A stretch of DNA of 22,820 nt from Lachnospiraceae bacterium UBA7050 (lineage in GTDB: Bacteria; Bacillota; Clostridia; Lachnospirales; Lachnospiraceae), in contig DLAJ01000031.1 in NCBI GenBank assembly GCA_002493905.1, positions 39,198-62,017 on the forward strand, in the 5' to 3' direction. Positions 15,429 to 22,712 of the stretch are shown here, in pieces. Each line of letters opens with the position of its first letter. Position 1 is the first letter of the stretch. Position numbers and translations under genes: made by a program. The notes beneath the pieces were generated by a model that did not search any database, was not told the DNA's origin, and saw only the letters and a list, made by a program, of their open reading frames with translations.

Positions 15429-17165
15429 TTACCTCCGCCTTCTCCGATACGATTTTGCAATTACCAGTGCCGTCAAAATTACGCACAGGCATATCCCATA
15501 GCCTAATAAATTTCCCTTGACGACATCATTTTGGCTCGTCTGCTGCCTTTCCGACATTCCACTCCCCATAACCGGTACCGCAAATTTTTCCGGCATTGCT
15601 CCCGTCTCCCCATCCGGCAGCGTTCCAAACCCTTCCGGCAGTTCTCCCGTCTCTCCGTCCGGCGGCGCTCCAAACCCTTCCGGCAGTTCTCCCGTCTCTC
15701 CGTCCGGCGGCGCTCCAGGTCCTTCCGGCTCACTATCCTGTGCACCCACGTTTCGCTCCATGTTTCCTCCCATCTCAAAGGTACCCATAACGCTTATATC
15801 AATCTTGGAAGCATCCACTAAATCACTACCGTTTTCACGCTGTCCTTCGTCCGTAGACGGAATCCGCCCGTCAAGCTGTCCGCAGATACTTTGTGCACGA
15901 AGCAGCATTGTCTGCTGAAACATACCGGCGCCTGCCTCATATTCTTCATAGGAATAAAAAGCAGTCGGATCCGTTCTTACCAATTCATCAATCCGGCTGC
16001 GTATCTGTTCATAGACCGTAAGAAAACGCCCGCCAAGCACATATTCCTGCGCAAGCTGTCTTAGGTATTCATGATAGATTTCCAGGTATTCTTCCTGTTC
16101 CAATAACGCATCAAAAAACTGCGTCCCCGAAAACGGTGTATCAACCGCATCATTGATGACATCCGATGCGCTGTTCTCCCCCGCCTGCATTCCTCCAAAA
16201 GAAAGATTATAATCCCACGGCAGGATATTCAGCCTGCCTTCATACTCATATAAATAATAATTGTGCGCCATCATTCCCGACAGACTGTCCAGATTTACAC
16301 TGAATGTATGTACCGCCATATATTTTAAGATATTGTCCACATCCAGATACTGTTCCAGATCCGTACCCTCATGAACCTGTTTCAGCGCTTTCACAACCCG
16401 CTCATGATCGCTCTTACTGCTGTCCATGACCTCTCCGTCCCAAATATCAGAATAGCTGGATAGCGAATCATCCGTATAGCTTAGATCCGCGCCTCCGCTT
16501 CCCGCATCCGCACTTTCCTTCATTCCGCCGCCCACGGACTCCGGCTTATAGAGCCTGCCGTCTTCCGTGCCATAGCAGCGCAGCAAAAAGCTTTCCTCCA
16601 CAGCTTCCAATGCCAGATACACGCCCCAATATTCCCCGTTCACCGATACTTTTGCATAATTATACAGGGAAGCATCCGCACCCAGATACGCATACATATC
16701 ATAGATGACCGCCTCTTTCATATTCGTCGCATCCGCATATTGATTATTTAAGATGAGCTTATCCAGACCATAACAGCTCTGTCCTTCCACGTAATGATCA
16801 AATTCTACCTTAAAGCTATAACGGTCCGTTTCCGGATCAGCGGCAATTGCAGACAGGCTCGTATTTCCCTTTGGGCGGATCCCCACATTGTAAAATGTCT
16901 CTCCGTTCACAATGACATCGCAGGAAATGTACTCCTCGTCAGCAGCATGCAGCAGCAGAGACTCCCACGCCTCGTCCTCAATCCTGATGTCGATAGAAAG
17001 AATTTCCTCCCTGTCAAACAGGCTTGTTTCATACTCCATTTTCACGCCCATTCCTCCAAACACCGCCGTAACCTGCTCTGCACAGGCTGCTGCTGCAAGG
17101 CATAATGTCACCGCCAGAATCATTAGTCCAGCTGCCGCCTTTTCTATATATTTTTTTGCGATCAT
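15429..17165 (-). CDS. CotH-family secreted kinase-like protein with C-terminal membrane anchor
   Basis: The 578-residue protein starts with a signal peptide (about 1-29). The CotH-like domain (about 48-400) shows SIDIRIEDEAWESLL, GIRPKGNTSL, FKVEFDHYVEGQSCYGLDKLILNNQYADATNMKEAVIYDMY, VNGEYWGVYLALEAVEESFL and ILPWDYNLSFGG, the last probably a metal-binding Asp as in CotH spore-coat kinases. An acidic linker follows, then three 15-residue repeats (GAPPDGETGELPEGF type, about 479-522), a membrane helix near 550-570 and a terminal Arg-rich stop-transfer tail. So it is displayed outside the cell and anchored at the C-terminus. RBS AGGAGAG lies upstream. It follows the DUF4956 gene by 51 bases, in the frequent VTC-DUF4956-CotH arrangement. 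Targets are unknown. Confidence 0.9.
   Translation of the reverse strand: MIAKKYIEKAAAGLMILAVTLCLAAAACAEQVTAVFGGMGVKMEYETSLFDREEILSIDIRIEDEAWESLLLHAADEEYISCDVIVNGETFYNVGIRPKGNTSLSAIAADPETDRYSFKVEFDHYVEGQSCYGLDKLILNNQYADATNMKEAVIYDMYAYLGADASLYNYAKVSVNGEYWGVYLALEAVEESFLLRCYGTEDGRLYKPESVGGGMKESADAGSGGADLSYTDDSLSSYSDIWDGEVMDSSKSDHERVVKALKQVHEGTDLEQYLDVDNILKYMAVHTFSVNLDSLSGMMAHNYYLYEYEGRLNILPWDYNLSFGGMQAGENSASDVINDAVDTPFSGTQFFDALLEQEEYLEIYHEYLRQLAQEYVLGGRFLTVYEQIRSRIDELVRTDPTAFYSYEEYEAGAGMFQQTMLLRAQSICGQLDGRIPSTDEGQRENGSDLVDASKIDISVMGTFEMGGNMERNVGAQDSEPEGPGAPPDGETGELPEGFGAPPDGETGELPEGFGTLPDGETGAMPEKFAVPVMGSGMSERQQTSQNDVVKGNLLGYGICLCVILTALVIAKSYRRRRR
15601..15729 (-). repeat. 45-base tandem repeat in the CotH gene
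   Basis: Units start at 15601, 15646 and 15691 (period 45, nearly identical) and encode Pro/Gly/Glu-rich 15-residue repeats between the CotH domain and the membrane anchor. This is probably a flexible wall-spanning stalk whose length can change by slippage without a frameshift. Confidence 0.85.
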
Positions 17166-17216
17166 ATCCTCTCTCCTGTCAATGTTCTTTTCCCATCACG
17201 CTTAGATGTCTCCCCG

Positions 17217-17888
17217 TCACTCCATATATTCTCCGTTGTAGCTTACGAGGGACACATCGCAGATTCCGGGCAGTTCGTTAATCCGGTTGAGAAAAGCGGT
17301 TCCCGCATCTTTCATTCTGATCTCGACCGTCAGCTCCATTCCCTCTGCCCGTATCGTTTTGGCCTTCACAATCAGCCGTTTAGCAGACTGCTCTGTCAGC
17401 TCCATCGCAGCCTCCTCCGCCTTTTCGTCCCTGCAGTTCAGAATCAGGATATACGGATTTTCAGCACTTTTTCGATTGGAAAATACGACAAGAATAAGCC
17501 CGATCACAGCCGATCCGATGACCGCAAGAGGAATCATCCCCGCACCGATCACAATTCCAGCCGCAATCGCCCAGAACAGATAGACGATCTCCATCGGTTC
17601 TTTAATTGCGGCGCGAAACCGCACGATGGACAGCGCTCCGACCATGCCGAGCGATAAGACAACATTCGAAGTCACCGCCATGATCACAAGTGTGGTGACT
17701 AAAGACAATCCCACCAGCGTCATGGCAAATCCGGCGGAATACATAACACCCGGTGAAGTTTTTTTATAAACAACAAATATGAATAATCCTGTAACCAGTG
17801 CAAATACCATCCCGATCACGGTATCAATGATCGAAAACTCCGTAACGCTTTCCAAAAATCCCGACTTGAAAATATCATTAAATGTCAT
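17217..17888 (-). CDS. DUF4956 membrane protein
   Basis: The 223-residue protein has about four membrane helices in its first 135 residues (starting near 20, 50, 70 and 110). The conserved DUF4956 segment NVVLSLGMVGALSIVRFRAAIKEPMEIVYLFWAIAAGI lies between helices. A cytoplasmic C-terminal domain (about 140-223) has a ferredoxin-like alternation of strands and helices (NPYILILNCRDEKAEEAAMELTEQS...VEIRMKDAG...INELPGICDVSLVSYNGEY). RBS GGAGG lies 8 bases upstream. DUF4956 genes often neighbour VTC polyphosphate polymerase and CotH genes, as here, suggesting a joint membrane process, but no activity is known. The 154 bases before it, down from the VTC stop, hold a direct repeat AAGACGGGAGA but no gene. 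Confidence 0.9.
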   Translation of the reverse strand: MTFNDIFKSGFLESVTEFSIIDTVIGMVFALVTGLFIFVVYKKTSPGVMYSAGFAMTLVGLSLVTTLVIMAVTSNVVLSLGMVGALSIVRFRAAIKEPMEIVYLFWAIAAGIVIGAGMIPLAVIGSAVIGLILVVFSNRKSAENPYILILNCRDEKAEEAAMELTEQSAKRLIVKAKTIRAEGMELTVEIRMKDAGTAFLNRINELPGICDVSLVSYNGEYME

Positions 17889-18042
17889 AACAGATCCTCC
17901 ATCTCAAAGCCCCTGTATGCGGGCGAAAACTTTATTTTTCTTTGTCACCTGAATTTTTTTATTTTCTGCGGTTTTCCCACTTTTCAGACTGCACTTCTCC
18001 CGTCTTCCGCTACGCCCTCTCCCGTCTTTCCTAAGCCATGTT

Positions 18043-18688
18043 TTATCCAAACCTGCGGCAGAGTGCATATTTGGAAAATGCCTGCTGCCTGAGATTTCCC
18101 GTCTGGATCAGACCCGCCACGATTTCCGGGAGAAACGCATCATATTTCACTTCCAGAATCCTATCTCCCGGTTTGTCCGACGCGCAGATGCCGCTCTCTT
18201 CTTTTTGTAAAAATGAGCGGTCAAACAATGTCGTCCTGATCTGGGAATCAAATGTAACGCGCACATTGCCCGCTTTATAAAGATACGCCTCTCTGACGTA
18301 CGATACCATGACCCGCGGTCTTAACACCTGATCCTGCATCCGGACATACAGTTCCCGCACCAGCCCGGACGGATGTCCGCGCATCCAGCACCACCCCCGT
18401 CTTCCTGCAAAGACTGTCCCGTTTTTGCTTCTTTTCCAGGACAAAATAAGAACGGTCTTCATTGTAAAAACGGATCCGGAATTTCTCACGTTCTGCCAGT
18501 CCCTGTATCTTCTCTCTGAGCGCCCGGTCCCGGTAATTATCAAAATAAATACTGTGAACACGGTATATTCCTTCCGCTCCTGCATGCGGGTCTACCCGCA
18601 TCACGCGCTTTAAGCGGCTGCGCATGCCGAGATAATCCGCATATTCAATCTGATATTTTAATTCATGACGGTACTGCTCTTTTCCCAT
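18043..18688 (-). pseudogene. VTC-domain polyphosphate polymerase, frameshifted
   Basis: Two reading frames together give a VTC domain (the fold that makes polyphosphate from ATP). Frame 1, from ATG 18688 (GGAGG 6 bases upstream), reads QYRHELKYQIEYADYLG...IYRVHSIYFDNYRDRALREKI...REKFRIRFYNEDRSYFVLEKKQKRDSLCRKTG. The rest is in another frame, reading LVRELYVRMQDQVLRPRVMVSYVREAYLYKAGNVRVTFD...ILEVKYDAFLP...QQAFSKYALCRRF to the stop at 18043. The switch is near 18370-18400 and total length is 646 bases, not a multiple of three. Homologues usually have some 15-20 more residues between the two halves, so a deletion of roughly 50-60 bases (2 modulo 3) is inferred. Basic and acidic tunnel motifs are otherwise intact. 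Frame 1 alone stops at 18275. An assembly error is possible. Confidence 0.82.
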
Positions 18689-18771
18689 ATTCATCCTCCA
18701 TCCCGAAACGTTTACGCGGCAGAGCCTGACGCCGGGCAGATTCCACGATAAACCGGTGCCCTGCACGTTTC

Positions 18772-18828
18772 AGTATAGAGAATCATCCTGAAATGTACTT
18801 GAAATTCCATGTGAATTTTCTGTGAAAA
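18772..18828 (-). promoter_or_regulatory. Promoter with response-regulator direct repeats, VTC-DUF4956-CotH operon
   Basis: On the minus strand the -10 is TATACT (18777-18772). There is no good -35; instead hexamers TGAAAT (plus-strand reading) start at 18789 and 18800, with weaker copies TGAATT at 18812 and TGAAAA at 18823, spaced 11, 12 and 11 bases. The nearest lies 11 bases upstream of the -10, the placement known for PhoB-family activator boxes. The adjacent operon encodes such a regulator. The last copy overlaps the T tract of terminator D and may be chance. Confidence 0.62.
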
Positions 18829-18951
18829 AAAGAGTTTGCGTTCCGCGAACTCTTTCGAAGAAATGCCCTTGGCATTTCTTATGGGATGAGGAATTTCCTA
18901 TCGAAAAAAGACTTCCGCTGATGCGGAAGTCTCGAAGAAATTTCCTATAGG
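18825..18951 (-). terminator. Hairpin-array element D, terminator of the kinase operon
   Basis: On the minus strand, starting 15 bases past the kinase stop: a decayed dyad (18951-18935), a 9-bp stem GACTTCCGC with 4-base loop (18931-18910) and T6, dyad GATAGGAAATTCCTC (core 18899-18889), a 10-bp stem AAGAAATGCC (18880-18858), a CG linker, and a 12-bp stem with one wobble (18855-18829) ending in a T tract (18830-18825). Two hairpins have U-tracts in the right direction, so termination is likely strong. The order of parts is that of element A, inverted relative to the genes. Confidence 0.88.
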
Positions 18952-18966
18952 TTGAATATCCAGACT

Positions 18967-20196
18967 CTATATCACCACCGTAAAGCAGATGGATTTCCCA
19001 TCCTCGCTTTTTACGGTAATGCTTCCTCCATGTGCTCTGGCGGCTGCCTGTGCAATCGAAAGCCCGATCCCGCTTCCTCCCGTATCTCTGGAGCGGGATT
19101 CATCCGGGCGGTAAAACCGGTCAAACAAGCGTTCCAGTCCGGTCGTCTCCTCTATATGACAGGTATTCCAGACCGTTATGACTGCCTTTCCACGCTTTTT
19201 CGAGACGATAAGACGGATCTGCCCTCCTTCATCCGTATACCGGACTGCATTATCTAAAAGAATGGACAGCATATGGCTGACAGCCTCCTTATCCCCGCAC
19301 AGCTTCACCTCATCCGAAATATCCTGCTCAAAATGCTTTCCTTTCGCTTTTGCCATCGAGGCAAACGCCTCCGCCATCTCCCACGCCGTGTCGCTCAAAG
19401 AAAACTCCGCCTTCTGCGCAAACGGCTGTGCTTCATCAAAGCGGGACAGCATCACCATCTCCCGAACAAGTTTTGACAGCCTGTCCGTCTGCTTTTTGAT
19501 ATTCCTGGTCCATTCATCTTCCCCATGCTCCATCGCAATCACATCGCAGCTTGCCGCAATCGACGTCAGCGGTGTCTTAATCTCATGTCCTGCATCCGTA
19601 ATAAAACGTTTCTGTTGTTCCATATTCCGAATATACGGCATAAGGGCACGTTTTGAAAGAGGAAGGAGCAGCAGCCACACCGCAAGCAGCGCCGCTGCCG
19701 CAACCACACATGAAATCCACAAAAGCGTCCGCACAGAACGCCGCTCCATACCCGCGTTTAGGAAAATCACAATGCTTCCATCCGGGGTATCATAAACACG
19801 GTAGCGGTAATCGCCATAATATCCGGCATCGGAACGCCCTGCCATGACCGCATCCGCGTATCTGAGCGCCTCTGCCTCTGAGACTGATGCGATAAACCGT
19901 ACGGAGACGCCGCGCCTTTCCCCATTTTTATCATAGCGCACCGAAAAAAAACGCGTGGTATATTCCATCTCCGGTAAAAAGCCGTCCCTTCTATCGCCCT
20001 CCGGCAGCTCAAAGCGCTCCGGCGGCTTTTCTCTTGGAGCCTGCTCAAACAAAAAGACCGACTCCAATGTCCGGTCCAGCCTGTCCGTCGTCACGACGGC
20101 ATTCCAAATATTGATGACCGCCGCCAGCACACTAAGTATGACAAAGACAGCACACATTGCTGCACCTATGAACCGCCGTCTCATCTTTTTTAACAT
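18967..20196 (-). CDS. Sensor histidine kinase
   Basis: The 409-residue membrane kinase has two helices (about 9-31 and 157-180) flanking an extracytoplasmic sensor region of about 125 residues with no recognisable domain. The dimerisation helix carries the phospho-acceptor H204 in DAGHEIKTPLTS. The ATPase domain shows the N box LLDNAVRY (N316), a degenerate first G box (VWNTC), the F box LFDRFYRPDESRS and GGSGIGLSIAQAAARAHGG. There is no clear HAMP signature; helix 2 runs straight into the dimerisation segment. It starts 37 bases after the response regulator stop, with GGGG 7 bases before ATG, and ends just before a strong terminator array. Signal unknown. Confidence 0.95.
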   Translation of the reverse strand: MLKKMRRRFIGAAMCAVFVILSVLAAVINIWNAVVTTDRLDRTLESVFLFEQAPREKPPERFELPEGDRRDGFLPEMEYTTRFFSVRYDKNGERRGVSVRFIASVSEAEALRYADAVMAGRSDAGYYGDYRYRVYDTPDGSIVIFLNAGMERRSVRTLLWISCVVAAAALLAVWLLLLPLSKRALMPYIRNMEQQKRFITDAGHEIKTPLTSIAASCDVIAMEHGEDEWTRNIKKQTDRLSKLVREMVMLSRFDEAQPFAQKAEFSLSDTAWEMAEAFASMAKAKGKHFEQDISDEVKLCGDKEAVSHMLSILLDNAVRYTDEGGQIRLIVSKKRGKAVITVWNTCHIEETTGLERLFDRFYRPDESRSRDTGGSGIGLSIAQAAARAHGGSITVKSEDGKSICFTVVI

Positions 20197-20233
20197 TCCT
20201 ATACCCCATCAATAAGTAGTTTGAAAAGAACTT

Positions 20234-20908
20234 TCAAACTTTTTCCTCCAAAAAATATCCCGCTCCTCTGGCTGTCCGGATTTCAACGGAAGCTCCCAAC
20301 TGGCGCAGCTTTTTACGCAGAAATCCGATATGGGTCCAAACGACGTCCAGACCTGATTCGGAATCTTCCCCCCAGATCACATCCATAAGATGCTGCGTGG
20401 AAAAAACAGAACGCGGATGGCGGATAAACAATTCCATCAGCTGATATTCTTTATTACTCAGCCTGATACGTTTTTCTCCCACCGCAATCTCATAGGAATT
20501 GCAATCCAGTTCCATATTTCCGAATGTCCGTATATGATCCGTATAATGCATGCTTCGTCGTGACAGCGCCTTGACTCTTGCGACCAGTTCCCCGGAAGCA
20601 AACGGTTTTGGAAGGTAATCATCTGCACCGGCATCCAGTCCATTTATCCGGTCTTCCACCTCTGTTTTTGCAGTAAGCAGCAATACGGGTGCAGCGTTCC
20701 CCGCTTCCAGCAGTTTCTTTAATACAGTCAGACCATCCATTCCGGGCATCATGATATCAAGCACGATCACATCATACCTTTTACAGCACAGCGCGTCCCA
20801 TGCGCTTATTCCGTCCGAAACTACATCCACAGAAAAACAGCTTTTCTCCAAAAGGACTTTCAGTGCATTTGCAATTCCGGTCTCATCCTCTGCAACCAGT
20901 ACCCTCAT
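20234..20908 (-). CDS. OmpR/PhoB-family response regulator
   Basis: The 224-residue regulator has a receiver domain with acidic pocket E7-D8, phospho-acceptor D51 (VLDIMMPGMDG), T79 (LLLTAKTE) and K101 (YLPKPF), all intact. The C-terminal winged helix (about 125-224) shows IRLSNKEYQLMELFIRHPRSVFSTQHLMDVIWGEDSE, VWTHIGFLRKKL and IRTARGAGYFLEE. Its start codon overlaps the stop of the upstream EAL-domain gene (TGATG), so translation is coupled to a c-di-GMP enzyme. The direct repeats at 18789-18828, upstream of the VTC operon, are candidate targets. Phosphate control is not implied; PhoB-like here refers only to protein family. Confidence 0.96.
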   Translation of the reverse strand: MRVLVAEDETGIANALKVLLEKSCFSVDVVSDGISAWDALCCKRYDVIVLDIMMPGMDGLTVLKKLLEAGNAAPVLLLTAKTEVEDRINGLDAGADDYLPKPFASGELVARVKALSRRSMHYTDHIRTFGNMELDCNSYEIAVGEKRIRLSNKEYQLMELFIRHPRSVFSTQHLMDVIWGEDSESGLDVVWTHIGFLRKKLRQLGASVEIRTARGAGYFLEEKV

Positions 20909-22659
20909 CAGACGGCTCCCTTTTGTTTCGCAAGCAGTTCAAAAAATTCCTCCTCCGGCATCGGCTTTGCATAATAATAACCCTGCACCTGATCGCAGCC
21001 GATCTGCCTAAGCAGTTCAACCTGTTCCTTCGTCTCGACACCCTCCGCAACGATCCCAAGATTCAGTTTATCTGCCATAAGAACGACCTGCTCGAGAATC
21101 AACCTGCCCTTGCCTGAAATAATCATATTCTCAATAAATTTCTTGTCCAGCTTAATGATGTCGAACGGCGTCTCCAGCAGAATATTGAGCGAGGAATAAC
21201 CGCTCCCGAAATCATCCATTAAAAGCTTGAAACCCTCTTCTTTTAATTCCAATGCTTTTAAGCTGATCTGCTGATCATCCGCCGTCTCCGTAATTTCCAG
21301 CTCCAAAAGCTCTTTCGGAATCCCATTATCCTTAATCATTTTGGAAAGATGCTCGACACACTCATGATCCTGCAGATGCACGCGCGACACATTCACGGAT
21401 ACAGGACAGCGGACCATTCCTGCATCCCTGCAGCGCCTGATAAAACGGCACGCTTCATTCCAGATATAATAATCCACTTCTTTGATAAAACCGTTTTCCT
21501 CAATGACCGGAATGAACTGATTCGGATAAATCATGCCGCGCTCGGGATTCCGCCAGCGTACCAATGCCTCCGCGCCCACAATTTCATTTCTGGATATGCT
21601 GTATTTCGGCTGTAAAAACATCACAAACTGCCGCTCCGCAATGGCCGCCTGCATATTTTCTTCAATGAACTTTCGATTATACAACAGCTCCTTGAACTGC
21701 TCCTTGTAAAAAAGAATATTGCTCAAAACATTCTTTTTTGCCGCTTTGCGCGCCATCGCGGCGCGGTCTTCCATCTGCCGCAGCTCCATCCCACGGTCTT
21801 CCACCATATATACGCCGTAGGACATTTGAAGTTTTACATTCCGAAAGCTGCTGATCCGCGCGTCAAGCGCTTGGATAAACGCCGTGAGCTCCTCCTCGCC
21901 CTCATATTCTGTAACAACCATAAATACATCGCTCCGCAGATTCACAAAAAATTGTTCGGGACGACAGCATTCACTCAGCTGTTTAATGATAAAATCCAAA
22001 ATTTCATCTCCGAATTTCTCACCGTAAAGATCGTTGACAATCTTAAATTTACGTATGTCAAACTGGATAAACCCAATCTTTTTCGTGGAGGAATGAACCA
22101 GATTATTGACGTTTCTCTGAAACCTGTTTAACTTACTGATTCGCTTTAGGACACTCTGCAGCTCATCATTCTGCGGAATATCTTCCGGTCTGATACTGCT
22201 CTCCGTTTTGTCCTTCAGGTACTCTGCAAGCATCTTCTCCAACAGCTCAATGCTGGCATTAAGCGCTCTCGGACATTTTTGTAAGATCAGCCCTTCCTTA
22301 CGAATAGCTGCCAGTCCCTCCGGTTTAGATATGTCCTGTCCCAGAATATCACGGCAGTTCACCTCACCGTCCATTTTCTCTGCAAACTGTCTGATAAATT
22401 CATCCGTTTTTTGATTGCCGTATACTTCCTGCTCCTTGTCCTGCGGATCATAAAAGCCAAGTGCCATGCCAAGAACCAGAAGCGCCGCTGTAATGCAGCC
22501 GCAGGTTCCACCCTGACGCATGCCGCCCCCAAAGCAGGTACTGATCTTAAAAACCGTCTTTAAGTCCATGCCAAGATCATCCGCAAACGCACCGAAAAGC
22601 GCCTGCGAACAATGATATCCCTGATGCAGCAGTGCATCTGCTTTTTCTTTATGCGTCAT
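20908..22659 (-). CDS. C_GCAxxG_C_C - GGDEF(degenerate) - EAL fusion protein
   Basis: The 583-residue soluble protein joins three modules. Residues 1-135 match the C_GCAxxG_C_C redox-type family, with Cys at 17, 42, 53/55, 102 and 129 (GYHCSQAL; STCFGGGMRQGGTCGC; NCRDILG; KCPRAL). A GGDEF fold follows (about 185-335: FIQFDIRKFKIVNDLYGEKFGDEIL), but its signature is replaced by LRSDVF, so no cyclase activity is expected. The EAL domain (about 345-575) keeps EALVRW, NVSRVHL, LEITETAD, DDFGSGYSSL, IKLDKKFI, EGVETKEQ and QGYYYAKPM, the residues needed for c-di-GMP hydrolysis. The start at 22659 (GGGGGA upstream) is preferred over one 9 codons earlier. It heads the operon with the two-component pair. 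I infer a cytoplasmic c-di-GMP phosphodiesterase tuned by redox state or metal. Confidence 0.9.
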   Translation of the reverse strand: MTHKEKADALLHQGYHCSQALFGAFADDLGMDLKTVFKISTCFGGGMRQGGTCGCITAALLVLGMALGFYDPQDKEQEVYGNQKTDEFIRQFAEKMDGEVNCRDILGQDISKPEGLAAIRKEGLILQKCPRALNASIELLEKMLAEYLKDKTESSIRPEDIPQNDELQSVLKRISKLNRFQRNVNNLVHSSTKKIGFIQFDIRKFKIVNDLYGEKFGDEILDFIIKQLSECCRPEQFFVNLRSDVFMVVTEYEGEEELTAFIQALDARISSFRNVKLQMSYGVYMVEDRGMELRQMEDRAAMARKAAKKNVLSNILFYKEQFKELLYNRKFIEENMQAAIAERQFVMFLQPKYSISRNEIVGAEALVRWRNPERGMIYPNQFIPVIEENGFIKEVDYYIWNEACRFIRRCRDAGMVRCPVSVNVSRVHLQDHECVEHLSKMIKDNGIPKELLELEITETADDQQISLKALELKEEGFKLLMDDFGSGYSSLNILLETPFDIIKLDKKFIENMIISGKGRLILEQVVLMADKLNLGIVAEGVETKEQVELLRQIGCDQVQGYYYAKPMPEEEFFELLAKQKGAV

Positions 22660-22712
22660 GACTCTTCCCCCCCAAAACCTTCCCATTTACACAAATCGCT
22701 AAAAAATTTAAG

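Noticed and set aside
18275..18585. Programmed frameshift producing full-length VTC protein
   Set aside because: A simple slip would not restore the family residues that appear to be missing between the halves, and no slippery heptamer with a following pseudoknot was recognised.
20908..22659. Active diguanylate cyclase in the EAL protein
   Set aside because: The GGDEF signature is replaced by LRSDVF, so only a structural or regulatory GGDEF fold is supported.
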